A stretch of 64,000 nucleotides of DNA from Pelomonas sp. Root405 (GTDB lineage: Bacteria; Pseudomonadota; Gammaproteobacteria; Burkholderiales; Burkholderiaceae_C), in assembly GCF_001425165.1 (NCBI RefSeq), contig NZ_LMDU01000014.1:379056-443055 (forward strand), given 5' to 3'. The notes below the pieces were generated by a model, which was not told the origin of the DNA, made no database searches, and worked only from the letters and a program-made list of their open reading frames with translations. The position numbers and the translations under genes are program-made. This document shows positions 1 to 10,532 of the stretch, piece after piece; the stretch's first letter is position 1, and each line of letters starts with the position of its first letter.

Positions 1-1
1 T

Positions 2-433
2 CTGGAGCTGGAACGCAAGATGGCCGAGACGGGCATCACCGCGCCAGACGCGCGGCAAATCTATGACTGGGTGGTGGCCGTGCGTCGCGCCAAGTTGCCC
101 GATCCCGCCGTGATCGGCAATGCCGGCAGCTTCTTCAAGAACCCCGTCGTCACCGCCGAGCAGTGCCGCGACATCATCGGCCGCGACCCTGGCATCGTTC
201 ACTATCCCATGCCCGACGGAAGCGTGAAGCTGGCCGCCGGGTGGATGATCGACGCCTGCGGCTGGAAGGGGAAGACGGTGGGTGGAGCGGCGGTTTACGA
301 GAAGCAGGCGTTGGTGCTGGTCAACAAGGCCGACGCGCGTGGCGCCGAGGTCGTGACCTTGGCGCGCGCCATCCAGGAAAGCGTCTATGGGCGCTTCGGC
401 ATCCGGCTGGAGCCGGAACCGGTGGTCGTTTGA
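2..433 (+). CDS. murB: UDP-N-acetylenolpyruvoylglucosamine reductase, C-terminal part
   Basis: This is the 3' end of murB; the 5' part lies before the window. MurB is the cytoplasmic flavoenzyme that reduces UDP-GlcNAc-enolpyruvate to UDP-MurNAc with NADPH, the second committed step of peptidoglycan precursor synthesis. The visible part carries the MurB C-terminal substrate-binding domain, including the conserved [10 protein letters not shown] segment, whose Ser is the family's proton donor, and the downstream [14 protein letters not shown] block. The reading frame is open from base 2, so the first codon seen is internal. Its TGA overlaps the ATG of the following ligase gene by one base, which suggests co-transcription. 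Confidence 0.93.
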   Translation: MELERKMAETGITAPDARQIYDWVVAVRRAKLPDPAVIGNAGSFFKNPVVTAEQCRDIIGRDPGIVHYPMPDGSVKLAAGWMIDACGWKGKTVGGAAVYEKQALVLVNKADARGAEVVTLARAIQESVYGRFGIRLEPEPVVV

Positions 434-1248
434 TGCTGGGCCGGCGCGCTCTGCTGGCTTGGCTCGGTTCGGCCGGTCTGCCGGCGGCCGCCCTGGAGCC
501 CCTGCTGGCGCGCACCGCACCGGCCCATATCGATCCGCGGCCCTACCTCGTCAGCGAGAAGCTCGACGGCGTGCGAGCGCTGTGGGACGGGCAAGTGCTG
601 CGCTTCCGCAGCGGCCGCACCGTGGCTGCGCCGGCCTGGTTCCTGGCGCAGTTGCCCAGGCAGGCGCTGGACGGCGAGCTGTGGACGGCGCGGCGCGGCT
701 TCGACGCCCTGTCGGGGACGGTGCGGCGCACCGAGCCGGTCGATGCCGAGTGGCGCCGCGTGCGGTTTCATGTGTTCGAGCTGCCCAACGGTGAAGGCAG
801 CTTCGAGCAACGCGTCGAGAAGCTCAAAACCTTGGCAGGCGGCGTGGTCGTGCCGGTCGAGCACATGCGGCTGGCGTCGAATGCGGCGCTGCGGGACAAG
901 CTTAAGGAGGTCATCGCCGCCGGCGGTGAAGGCTTGATGCTGCACCGCGCCGACGCGCCGCTGGCCGCGGGGCGCAGCGACCTGCTGCTCAAGCTCAAGC
1001 CGCATGAGGATGCCGAGGCGGTGGTCGTCGGGCAGGAGCCAGGCAAGGGGCGCTTTGCCGGCCAGTTGGGTGCGCTTGAACTGCAGACGCCGGACGGTAT
1101 TCGCTTCAAACTCGGCACGGGCTTCAGCGATGCGCAGCGGCGCAACCCGCCGCCCATCGGCGCCACGGTGACCTATCGCTTCCGTGACCGCACGCCCGCC
1201 GGCAAGCCGCGGTTTGCGAGTTTCCTCCGCATGGCGGACGACTTCTGA
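433..1248 (+). CDS. ligE: ATP-dependent DNA ligase, probably periplasmic (LigE type)
   Basis: A 271-residue minimal ATP-dependent DNA ligase. The adenylation motif is SEKLDGVRA with Lys43 as the predicted AMP-accepting residue. Motif III is seen as FHVFELPN, motif IV as EGLMLHR and motif V as LLKLKPHEDAE, followed by a short OB-fold. There is no extra DNA-binding domain, as is usual for the LigE group. The N-terminus ([20 protein letters not shown]) looks like a signal peptide, so a periplasmic location is likely, as proposed for Neisseria and Psychromonas LigE. The ATG overlaps the murB stop codon. A longer upstream reading frame exists but would overlap murB extensively, so the ATG at 433 was preferred. 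The main replicative ligase would be the NAD-dependent LigA elsewhere. Confidence 0.85.
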   Translation: MLGRRALLAWLGSAGLPAAALEPLLARTAPAHIDPRPYLVSEKLDGVRALWDGQVLRFRSGRTVAAPAWFLAQLPRQALDGELWTARRGFDALSGTVRRTEPVDAEWRRVRFHVFELPNGEGSFEQRVEKLKTLAGGVVVPVEHMRLASNAALRDKLKEVIAAGGEGLMLHRADAPLAAGRSDLLLKLKPHEDAEAVVVGQEPGKGRFAGQLGALELQTPDGIRFKLGTGFSDAQRRNPPPIGATVTYRFRDRTPAGKPRFASFLRMADDF

Positions 1249-1258
1249 ACTCGCCGCG

Positions 1259-1339
1259 TCAGAGCCAGCGCAGCAACAGCTGCAGCCAGCGCGGCAAGGG
1301 GCGGTTCGGTACGTAGTTCTGGCGGTATTGGCTGTGCAT
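1259..1339 (-). CDS. Putative SOS-regulated 26-residue peptide
   Basis: A small ORF of 26 codons plus TGA, too short for normal gene callers. The peptide begins MHSQYRQNYVPNR and ends PRWLQLLLRWL. It is basic (one His, four Arg, no acidic residue) with an amphipathic Trp/Leu-rich C-terminus. A Shine-Dalgarno GGAG lies 7 bases before the ATG. A near-perfect LexA box (1358-1377) lies 18 bases upstream and contains a TATACA -10-like element, placing a start site just before the GGAG. It sits alone between the convergent ends of the ligase gene and argG. I recognise no family. Size and composition resemble SOS-induced membrane peptides such as TisB, but that is only an analogy. The ORF could also be chance, although promoter, operator and SD all line up. 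Confidence 0.6.
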   Translation of the reverse strand: MHSQYRQNYVPNRPLPRWLQLLLRWL

Positions 1340-1357
1340 GGTCGGGCTCCAACGAAG

Positions 1358-1377
1358 TGCTGTGATTGTATACAGCA
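1358..1377 (-). promoter_or_regulatory. LexA (SOS) box
   Basis: On the minus strand the sequence is TGCTGTATACAATCACAGCA. It matches CTGT-N8-ACAG exactly and is palindromic over six bases on each side. TATACA inside the box can serve as the -10 of a minus-strand promoter, so LexA binding would block transcription of the 26-codon ORF directly downstream. A poor -35 (TGGTTG) is present at 17-base spacing. Confidence 0.8.
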
Positions 1378-1399
1378 CCACTGGATGCCCAACCAGTGT

Positions 1400-3551
<2,152 letters not shown>

Positions 3552-3665
3552 GCGATGTGAGGGCCAGGTGGTAACCAAGAGCAGCCGCGGATTATCGTGG
3601 CGAAGCCTCATGGCATCATTCCGCCTCCCGTTCTGAACCTTCGCAACCCTGCTTGCGCGCTCGCC

Positions 3666-4328
3666 ATGAAACGCATCCTCCTTCCGCTGGCCCTGGTTTT
3701 TGCCGTCTCCGTCCAGGCACAGGTCGTCAACAACCCCAAGGCCAAGGTCGACCCGAAGAACAACAAGGTCAGCAATCCGGTCGTCGAGAAACCCAAGCCC
3801 AAGCTGATGACGCGTGACGAGCTGCGGGCCTGCATGGACCAGCAGGAAGCCAATGGCAAGGAAGCCGAGGCCATCAAGGTCGACCAGGCTTCCTACAAGG
3901 CCAATGCCGAGAAGCTCAAGGCCGAGAAAGCCACCATCGAAACCGGCGAGGCCGCGCTTGCCAAGCAGATCAACGACGTGAAGGCCGAGAAGGAAGCCAT
4001 CCTGAAGGCGCATGAAACGCTGACGGCCGAAGCGCCCAAGCTCGAAAAGGCCGACTTGAAGGCGCGCAACGAAGCCTATGTCGCGCGCACGACGGCCTTC
4101 GGCACGATGGTCGAAACCGTCAAGGCGGCCGACGCCGAGCAGGGCGTCAAGCGCAAGGCCTTCTCCGACAAGGTCGACGCGCTGGACGCCCAGTTCAAAG
4201 CCATCGAGGACCGCACCGAGAAGCATTTCGACGCCAACGACAAGTGGAAGGCCGAGTGCCAGAACAAGGCTTACGACGAGAACGACGAGAAGGCCATCCG
4301 CAAGGAAAAGGCCGCTGCCGCCAAGTGA
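3666..4328 (+). CDS. Secreted Lys/Glu-rich coiled-coil protein of unknown function
   Basis: A 220-residue protein not assigned to a family. The first 19 residues (MKRILLPLALVFAVSVQAQ) are a clear Sec signal peptide. The mature part is extremely rich in Ala, Lys, Glu and Asp and predicts as long helices with heptad-like repeats (KLKAEKATIETGEAALAKQI and similar), so a periplasmic coiled coil is likely. Two Cys (in LRACMDQQ and KAECQNKA) could form a disulfide bridging the ends of the helical region. It is transcribed divergently from yaeQ and ends at an intrinsic terminator. Confidence 0.75.
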   Translation: MKRILLPLALVFAVSVQAQVVNNPKAKVDPKNNKVSNPVVEKPKPKLMTRDELRACMDQQEANGKEAEAIKVDQASYKANAEKLKAEKATIETGEAALAKQINDVKAEKEAILKAHETLTAEAPKLEKADLKARNEAYVARTTAFGTMVETVKAADAEQGVKRKAFSDKVDALDAQFKAIEDRTEKHFDANDKWKAECQNKAYDENDEKAIRKEKAAAAK

Positions 4329-4356
4329 TCCTCACCGTCCACTGACGACCCAAGCC

Positions 4357-4390
4357 GGGCCGCCTCCCCACCAGGGAGCGGCCCTTCTTC
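4357..4390 (+). terminator. Rho-independent terminator after the coiled-coil gene
   Basis: A GC-rich stem (GGGCCGC...GCGGCCC with one bulge) is followed by TTCTTCATT. It lies 29 bases after the stop codon and just before the oligopeptidase gene. Confidence 0.6.
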
Positions 4391-4409
4391 ATTCACGGGA
4401 GATCCCCGC

Positions 4410-6464
4410 ATGAACAGCAACCCCCTGATGCGGCCGTGGGCCGGTGCACACGGCCTGCCGCCGTTTGCCGACCTCTTGCCAGCGCATTTCCAGCCCGCCT
4501 TCGACGCGGCGCTGAGCGAGCACCGCGCCGAGATCGATGCCATCGCCGCCCAGGCCGATGCACCGAGCTTTGCCAACACGCTGGCCGCCTTTGATGCCAG
4601 CGGCCGCTGGCTCACCCGCCTGGAGCACGTGTTCTACACGCTGGCTGCATCGGCCACTTCGCTTGAACTGCAGGCCGTGCAACGCGCACTGGCCGCGCCG
4701 CTGGCCGAGCACAACAGCGCCGTCTACATGCACCAGGGGCTGTTCGCGCGCATCGAAGTCTTGTTCGAGCAGCGCGACCAGCTGGGCCTGTCGTCCGAGC
4801 AGCGCCGCCTGCTGGAGCGCGTGCATCTGGACTTCCTTCGCGCCGGCGCACGCCTCGCACCCCAGGCGCGCGAGCGCTATGCCGCCGTCATGACGCGTCT
4901 GGCCGAGCTGAATACCCGCTTCGCCCAGAACGTGCTGGCCGCAGAGAACGGCTACCAGCTGCGCCTGACGACCGACGCCGAGCTGGGCGGCCTGCCGGAC
5001 TTCGTGCGTGCCGCCGCGCGCCAGGCCGCCATCGACCGGGGGCTGGGCGACGGTGTCCATGTCATCACGCTGTCGCGCTCGCTGATCGTGCCCTTCCTGT
5101 CCTTCAGCGCCCGGCGCGATCTGCGCGAGCAGGCCTGGCGCGCGTGGGTGGGCCGCGGTGACGGTCATGGGGAAGATGGCGGCTCAACCGACAACCGCGA
5201 GATCTGCTGCGAGATCCTGGCATTGCGGGCGGAGCAGGCCCGGCTGCATGGCCAAGCCTGCTATGCCGACTACGCGCTGGAAGACACCATGGCGCGCAGC
5301 CGGGGCGCCGTCATGGGCCTGCTGGAGCGTGTCTGGCACCCGGCCCTGGCTGCCCAGGCGCGTGAATGCGAGGCGGTGCAAGGCGCGATGGCCGCCGCCG
5401 GCGCCGCGCATGAGATCGAGCCCTGGGACTGGCGTTTCTATGCCGAGCAGGCCAAGCGCGCCCGCTTCGAGCTCGACGAAGCCGAGGTCAAGCCGTATTT
5501 CCCGCTGGACCGCATGGTGGCGGCGATGTTCGATTGCGCCAGCCGCCTGTTCGGCCTGCAGTTCACGGCACGGCCCGACATCACCGCCTACCACGCTGAC
5601 GTGCTCGCCTACGAGGTCTTCAACGCCGACGGCTCGCTGCGCGGCCTCTTCCTGCAGGACAACTTCGCCCGCCCGACCAAGCGCAGCGGTGCGTGGATGA
5701 ATGCCTTGCGCAACCAGAGCCGCGCACTCGGCAGCACGCCGGTCATCCTGAACAACAACAACTTCGCCCGTGGCGCGGCGGGTGAGCCGACGCTGTTGAG
5801 CTTCGACGATGTGCGCACGCTGTTCCACGAGTTCGGCCATGGCTTGCACGGCCTGCTGTCCAACGTCGAGCATGAACGCCTCGCCGGCACCCAAGTGCTG
5901 CGCGACTTCGTCGAACTGCCGTCCCAGCTCTACGAGCACTGGATGGCCGAGCCCCAGGTACTGAAGAGGTTTGCCCGCCACTGGCAGACCGATGAGCCGC
6001 TGCCCGATGCGCTGCTGGCCAAGCTGCAGGCCGCCCGCCAGTTCGGCCAGGGCTACGAGACGCTGCGGTATACCGCCAGTGCCATCGTCGACATGGCGGC
6101 CCATGCGCTGCCCGCGGCGCCCGCCGATGTCGTCGCCTTCGAGCGCGACACGCTGGCCGAATGGAAGCTGCCGCACGAGGTCGGTCTCAATCACCGCCTG
6201 ACCCACTTCCAGCATCTCTTCAGCAGTGCCGGCTATGCGGCCGGGTACTACGTCTACCTGTGGGCCGAGGTGCTCGATTGCGATGCTTTCGATGCCTTTG
6301 TCGAGGCGGGCGATGTCTTCGACCCGGCCGTCGCTGCGCGGCTGCGCGAATGCATCCTGTCGGCCGGCAACAGCGTCGAGCCGGGCGAGGCCTTCCGGCG
6401 CTTCCGCGGTCGCGATCCGGTCGTCGAGCCGATGCTGACAGACCGGGGCCTGCTGCCGGCATGA
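4410..6464 (+). CDS. prlC: M3-family oligopeptidase A
   Basis: A 684-residue zinc metallopeptidase of family M3, the usual size for PrlC. It degrades short peptides, including cleaved signal peptides, in the cytoplasm. The HEFGH zinc-binding and catalytic motif is at about residues 473-477 (LFHEFGHGLHGLL), and the third ligand lies in the downstream FVELPSQLYEHW block. The N-terminal helical domain starts NPLMRPWAGAHGLPPF as in other PrlC proteins. No signal peptide is present. It stands between two terminator-like hairpins and is probably monocistronic. Confidence 0.95.
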   Translation: MNSNPLMRPWAGAHGLPPFADLLPAHFQPAFDAALSEHRAEIDAIAAQADAPSFANTLAAFDASGRWLTRLEHVFYTLAASATSLELQAVQRALAAPLAEHNSAVYMHQGLFARIEVLFEQRDQLGLSSEQRRLLERVHLDFLRAGARLAPQARERYAAVMTRLAELNTRFAQNVLAAENGYQLRLTTDAELGGLPDFVRAAARQAAIDRGLGDGVHVITLSRSLIVPFLSFSARRDLREQAWRAWVGRGDGHGEDGGSTDNREICCEILALRAEQARLHGQACYADYALEDTMARSRGAVMGLLERVWHPALAAQARECEAVQGAMAAAGAAHEIEPWDWRFYAEQAKRARFELDEAEVKPYFPLDRMVAAMFDCASRLFGLQFTARPDITAYHADVLAYEVFNADGSLRGLFLQDNFARPTKRSGAWMNALRNQSRALGSTPVILNNNNFARGAAGEPTLLSFDDVRTLFHEFGHGLHGLLSNVEHERLAGTQVLRDFVELPSQLYEHWMAEPQVLKRFARHWQTDEPLPDALLAKLQAARQFGQGYETLRYTASAIVDMAAHALPAAPADVVAFERDTLAEWKLPHEVGLNHRLTHFQHLFSSAGYAAGYYVYLWAEVLDCDAFDAFVEAGDVFDPAVAARLRECILSAGNSVEPGEAFRRFRGRDPVVEPMLTDRGLLPA

Positions 6465-6527
6465 GGTAAAACCTGGGCCGCCCGGCCGCCATGCGTGCGA
6501 GCCGGGCGTTAGCTCAGGGAGAAAATC

Positions 6528-7526
6528 ATGTCAATTCATCGCACCGGCCTGTCGGCCGTCAGCGTCGCCTGCGTGCTCGCACTTTCCGCCTGCGGCGGTG
6601 GCGGGGGGGGCGACAACTCACCGGCCGTTCCGTCCGAGTCCACGATGCTCGGCTTGAATGCCAGCAACTACCAGGCCGTCGCTCAGTCGACGGTGTCCAG
6701 CGCGCTATTCCTCAACGGCGCGAGCGGCTTGGCGGGCGGTGATGCGCGCCTCCTTAGCCTGGCAGCCAGCACTTCGCGCCGCGCGCTGAGCGCCGGGAGC
6801 GGACAAGCCGGGTCGCTTAAACCCCTGGCAGTGCTGAACGAGACCCTGCCCTGCAGCCAGGGCGGCAACCTCGCCTTCAGCTTCAACGACGCCAACAACA
6901 ACGGCAACTTCGACGTCGGCGATGTCATCACGCTGGATGCGCAGTCCTGCAAGGAGGATGGCGCCGTCATGCAAGGCCGCCTCGCGCTGGGCGTGCAGGC
7001 GCTCAACGGGGTCTACGACAGCAACAATTTCAGCGCCACGCTGACGATGACGCTGACCGGCTTCGGCGTCACCTCGGACAGCGATGTCGCGCAGGCGGAT
7101 GGCTCACTGACGCTGACCGTCAGCCAGACGCCCGCCGGTGTCGGCGAGCTGACGCTGGCGACGCCACGGCTGACGCTCGGCGGCCGCATTGAGGGCAAGG
7201 TGTTCTCGACCGCCCTGACCGACACACGGCTGTCGCTGCGCACCGAAACCATCGGTGGCACGCTGCGCACCAGCGTCGCTTACACCAGCAGCCTGAGCAG
7301 CAGCCAGTTCGGCGACAAGGTGGTGACGGTCACAACGCCACAGCCCATGGTCATTACCGGCAGCGACAGCTACCCGAGCAGCGGCCAGATGGTGGTTCGA
7401 GGCCATGCGAACTCGGTGCTGCGCATCACGGCGCTGAATGTCACGCAGGCAAGGCTTGAGCTGGATGCCGAGGGCGACGGCAGCTATGAAACTCAGACCT
7501 TGAAGACCTGGGCCGAACTCGAATGA
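6528..7526 (+). CDS. Hypothetical outer-membrane-type lipoprotein
   Basis: A 332-residue protein with a lipoprotein signal peptide: LSAC places the lipidated Cys at residue 22, followed by a Gly7 run often used as a linker. A strong SD (CAGGGAG) precedes the ATG. One region (FSFNDANNNGNFDVGDVITLDAQSCKE) resembles an EF-hand-like or dockerin-like Ca-binding loop (DANNNGNFDVGD). The rest is Thr/Ser-rich beta-strand sequence with no recognised domain. Function unknown. The gene ends in a hairpin shared with the convergent DUF454 gene. Confidence 0.7.
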   Translation: MSIHRTGLSAVSVACVLALSACGGGGGGDNSPAVPSESTMLGLNASNYQAVAQSTVSSALFLNGASGLAGGDARLLSLAASTSRRALSAGSGQAGSLKPLAVLNETLPCSQGGNLAFSFNDANNNGNFDVGDVITLDAQSCKEDGAVMQGRLALGVQALNGVYDSNNFSATLTMTLTGFGVTSDSDVAQADGSLTLTVSQTPAGVGELTLATPRLTLGGRIEGKVFSTALTDTRLSLRTETIGGTLRTSVAYTSSLSSSQFGDKVVTVTTPQPMVITGSDSYPSSGQMVVRGHANSVLRITALNVTQARLELDAEGDGSYETQTLKTWAELE

Positions 7527-7534
7527 AGTCGTTG

Positions 7535-7559
7535 AGGGAGCGCTGAACGGCGCTTCCCT
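7535..7559. terminator. Shared hairpin between convergent genes
   Basis: An AGGGAGCGC/GCGCTTCCCT stem with one bulge lies between the lipoprotein gene and the DUF454 gene and overlaps the stop codon of the latter. There is no T-tract on either strand, so it is a weak or Rho-assisted bidirectional terminator at best. Confidence 0.4.
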
Positions 7560-7926
7560 AAGCGTCCGGCCGCAGCCACAACCACCAGGCCACGGCGAGC
7601 ATCACGGCCGGCACGCCCAGCTGCAGCGCGAGCGGCAGCGGCAGGAACTGCAGCATCACCGCGCTGCAGGCCATCATGACCGTGGCCAGCCACTTGGCAC
7701 GGCGCGGCACGGCGCCGCGCTCACGCCAGCTGCGGATGCTGGGGCCGAAATGCGCGTGCGCCAGCATCCACTGCTCCAGCGCCGGCCAGCCGTTGCTTGC
7801 CGCCCAGGCGGCCACGAGCAGGAAGGGCACGGTCGGCATGACCGGCATGACGACGCCGATCAACGCCAGCAGCAACATCAGCAAGGCCAGCGCGCGCCAC
7901 AGCAACCGGATCGCCGCCTTGCGCAT
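7558..7926 (-). CDS. DUF454 (YbaN-like) inner-membrane protein
   Basis: A 122-residue membrane protein of the YbaN/DUF454 family. It shows the diagnostic VMPVMPTVPFLLVAAWAASN block (about residues 26-45, PxxPTxPFLLxAAxxxS) and the cytoplasmic SWRERGAVPRRAKW loop, followed by two closely spaced hydrophobic segments. Function is unknown in the family. It starts 10 bases after the stop of the ABC ATPase gene on the same strand and is likely the last gene of that operon. Confidence 0.88.
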   Translation of the reverse strand: MRKAAIRLLWRALALLMLLLALIGVVMPVMPTVPFLLVAAWAASNGWPALEQWMLAHAHFGPSIRSWRERGAVPRRAKWLATVMMACSAVMLQFLPLPLALQLGVPAVMLAVAWWLWLRPDA

Positions 7927-7936
7927 CGCCAGGCCT

Positions 7937-8707
7937 CTACTTCAGGCCGCCGCTGAGGAACTGCTGCAGCCGCTCGCACTGCGGCCTCAGCAGCATCTCC
8001 TTGGGATTGCCTTCCTCTTCCACGCGCCCCTGGTGCAGGAAGAGGCAGTGGTTGGAGACCTCGCGGGCAAAGCCCATCTCATGGGTGACGACGATCATGG
8101 TGCGGCCCTCGCCGGCCAGGTCGCGCATCACCTTGAGCACTTCGCCGACCAGCTCGGGGTCGAGCGCCGAGGTCGGCTCGTCGAACAGCATGACCTCGGG
8201 GTCGACGGCCAGCGCGCGGGCGATGGCCACGCGCTGCTGCTCGCCGCCGGACAACTGGGCCGGGTAGACATGCGCGCGGTGGGAGACACCGACGCGCGCC
8301 AGCAGCGCCTGCGCGCGCTCGATGGCCTCGGCCTTGGTTTTGCCGAGCACGTGAATCGGCGCCTCGATGACGTTCTCCAGCACCGTCATGTGGGCCCAGA
8401 GATTGAAGTTCTGGAACACCATCGCCAGCCGGGCGCGCCAGCGCTGCAGTTGTTTGGCATCTTCGGCCTTCAGGCTGCCGTCGCGGTCGCGCGTCAGCTC
8501 CAGGCTTTCGCCGCACAGGCTCAGCTCGCCCTCGTGCGGCTGCTCCAGCAGGTTGAGGCAGCGCAGCAAGGTGCTCTTGCCGGAGCCGCTGGAGCCGATC
8601 AGCGTGACGACGTCGCCCGCCCTGGCCGCGAACGAAATGCCCTTGAGCACCTCGCGCTCACCGAAGCGCTTGTGGATGTTGGTGGCCTGGAGTTGGATAT
8701 TGCTCAT
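7937..8707 (-). CDS. aotP: Polar amino-acid ABC transporter ATP-binding protein (AotP/HisP type)
   Basis: A 256-residue ABC ATPase of the basic/polar amino-acid uptake class. Walker A is GSSGSGKST (38-46), the signature is LSGGEQQR and Walker B is VMLFDEPTSALD, followed by the switch His in VVTHEMGFA. It energises the two permeases encoded upstream in the same operon. The order binding proteins, Q, M, O, P copies the Pseudomonas aot (arginine/ornithine) operon, so cationic amino acids are the likely substrates; histidine remains possible. Confidence 0.9.
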   Translation of the reverse strand: MSNIQLQATNIHKRFGEREVLKGISFAARAGDVVTLIGSSGSGKSTLLRCLNLLEQPHEGELSLCGESLELTRDRDGSLKAEDAKQLQRWRARLAMVFQNFNLWAHMTVLENVIEAPIHVLGKTKAEAIERAQALLARVGVSHRAHVYPAQLSGGEQQRVAIARALAVDPEVMLFDEPTSALDPELVGEVLKVMRDLAGEGRTMIVVTHEMGFAREVSNHCLFLHQGRVEEEGNPKEMLLRPQCERLQQFLSGGLK

Positions 8708-8718
8708 GGTCTTGCAGC

Positions 8719-9843
8719 TCAGGCGCCCAGCAGCTTGCCGGTGCGCACGGCTTCACGCCCCGCGACCTTGGCCACGCGCATGCCGGCATTGGCGAAGCGC
8801 AGGAAGTCGCGCGCGAAGAACAAGCCGTCGACGGGGCTCTTCAGTTCGGTAACTTCGGCCGTGAGGGGGTCGATGACATGGGCCAGCACGTCACCCGCCT
8901 GCACTTCGGCGCCGACCTCCTTCAGGAAGGTCAGCACGCCCGGGACGGGTGACTTGATCGGCATGCTGCCGGCCAGCGGACGGGCATCGCCCACGGCTTG
9001 CGGCAGCGCGGGCTTGTCCCCCTTGATGAGGCCCCGCCAGCGCAGGAAGTCGACGATGTTGCGCGCATCGGCCGCAGCGAGCTCATGCGTCACGTCGGTG
9101 GCGCCGCGCAGCTCCACGGTCACCGACAGGCAGGCCTGCGGGATGGGGAAGCGCTGGCGCTGGCCGTTGAAATGCCTGTCCCACTTCCACCAGACCTGGG
9201 AGCAGGCTTCGTCGAAGGGGTTGTCGCCCGAGTCCTGCGCCAGCAGCGTGACGCGCGAGCCCAGAAAGCGCGCCAGCGGCTCGCAGTCGGGCCAGCAGGG
9301 CGTCTCGGTGTAGAGGTGCATCAGCGCCTGCGCATCGCAGTGCAGGTCCAGCACGATGTCGGCATCGCAGGACAGGCCGAGCAGGCTGCGGCGCAGCGAC
9401 TGCAGCTCGGTGTCGACCGGTGCAGCCAGCACGGCGGCCTTCAATGCCCGGCGCAGGACGGCGACGTTGGTCGCCGCATCACCGCCCAGTTCGGGCTCCA
9501 CCGCGGCGGCCACGGCGGCGATCTGGTCGGGGTAATGGCGGTTGAAGTTCTCGCCCGACATCAAGTCGAAGCGACCCAGATGGGCATGCAGCAGGAACTG
9601 GCTGAGGCCGATGGGGTTGGCCATCGGCACGAGGACGATCTCGCCGCTGATCTGGCCCTGCGCTTCCAACGCGCCCAGCTGCAGGCGCAGGTGATGGGCG
9701 ACGAGCATGCCGGGCAGTTCGTCGCCATGCAACGAGGCCTGGATATAGGCTTTCCGGCCGCCGGGCTGGCCATAGTGCAGGGAGACCAGTTCGCGCTGGG
9801 TGCCGGGGGTGGGGGAGAGCAGGGGATGGTGACGGGTTTGCAT
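8719..9843 (-). CDS. aotO: Succinylglutamate desuccinylase/aspartoacylase-like protein (AotO type)
   Basis: A 374-residue M14-like zinc hydrolase. Predicted zinc ligands are H39 and E42 (SLHGDE) and H168 (DLHCD); E244 (VTVELRG) is the predicted catalytic acid/base. The C-terminal 90 residues form a lipoyl-like beta barrel (KSPVPGVLTFLKEVGAEVQAGD). Its place between permease and ATPase genes matches aotO of Pseudomonas, whose function is not established. No signal peptide is present, so it acts in the cytoplasm, possibly trimming an acylated or peptidic amino acid after import. The start is the ATG at 9843, two bases after the upstream stop. Confidence 0.85.
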   Translation of the reverse strand: MQTRHHPLLSPTPGTQRELVSLHYGQPGGRKAYIQASLHGDELPGMLVAHHLRLQLGALEAQGQISGEIVLVPMANPIGLSQFLLHAHLGRFDLMSGENFNRHYPDQIAAVAAAVEPELGGDAATNVAVLRRALKAAVLAAPVDTELQSLRRSLLGLSCDADIVLDLHCDAQALMHLYTETPCWPDCEPLARFLGSRVTLLAQDSGDNPFDEACSQVWWKWDRHFNGQRQRFPIPQACLSVTVELRGATDVTHELAAADARNIVDFLRWRGLIKGDKPALPQAVGDARPLAGSMPIKSPVPGVLTFLKEVGAEVQAGDVLAHVIDPLTAEVTELKSPVDGLFFARDFLRFANAGMRVAKVAGREAVRTGKLLGA

Positions 9844-9845
9844 GA

Positions 9846-10532
9846 TCAGCGCGACATCATTGGCTTGAGCCAGCGGTTCTCGGCCCAGCGGAACAGGCCG
9901 ACCAGGCTGAGCGTGAGCACGAAGTAGAAGGCACCGGCGGTGATGAAGGCCTCGAAGGGCAGGTAGTACTTGGCGTTGACGGCGCGCGCTGCGCCGGTCA
10001 GGTCGAGCAGCGTGACGACGCTGGCCAGCGAGGTGCCGTGCAGCATGAAGATGGCCTCGTTGCCGTAGGCCGGCAGCGCGCGGCGCAGCGCCGCGGGCAG
10101 CACGATGCGGCGCAGCATCAGGCTGCGGCTCAGCCCCAGCGCCTTGGCCGCCTCGATCTCGCCAGCCGGCAGTGCGCGGATGCTGCCGGCAATGATCTCG
10201 GTCGTGTAGGCGGCGGTGTTCAGCGTGAAGGTCAGCCAGGCGCAGAAGGTGGCCGACGACAGCCAGGGCCAGGCCCAGCTCTCGCGCACCGCGTCGAACT
10301 GCGCCAGCCCGTAGTAGCAAAGGAAGAGCTGCACCAGCATGGGCGTGCCGCGGAACACATAGGTGTAGGCCCAGACGATGCGCGACGCGATACCCCGCGA
10401 TACGGTGCGGACCAAGGCCAGCGGCAGCGCCAGCAGCAGGCCGGCGGCCAGCGACAGCGTCAGCAGCTTCAGCGTGACGAGCAAGCCCGACAGGTACATC
10501 GGGAAGTTCTCGCCGATGGCTTCGAAGTTCAA
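9846..10532 (-). CDS. aotM: Polar amino-acid ABC transporter permease (AotM/HisM type)
   Basis: A 228-residue inner-membrane permease with about five membrane segments and the family EAA loop (EIEAAKALGLSRSLMLRRIVLPAALRRALPAYGNE, about 131-165) that contacts the ATPase. It starts MNFEAIGENFPMYLSGLLVTLKL, typical of HisM. It overlaps the upstream HisQ-type permease gene by four bases, giving the usual heterodimeric channel. Confidence 0.92.
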   Translation of the reverse strand: MNFEAIGENFPMYLSGLLVTLKLLTLSLAAGLLLALPLALVRTVSRGIASRIVWAYTYVFRGTPMLVQLFLCYYGLAQFDAVRESWAWPWLSSATFCAWLTFTLNTAAYTTEIIAGSIRALPAGEIEAAKALGLSRSLMLRRIVLPAALRRALPAYGNEAIFMLHGTSLASVVTLLDLTGAARAVNAKYYLPFEAFITAGAFYFVLTLSLVGLFRWAENRWLKPMMSR

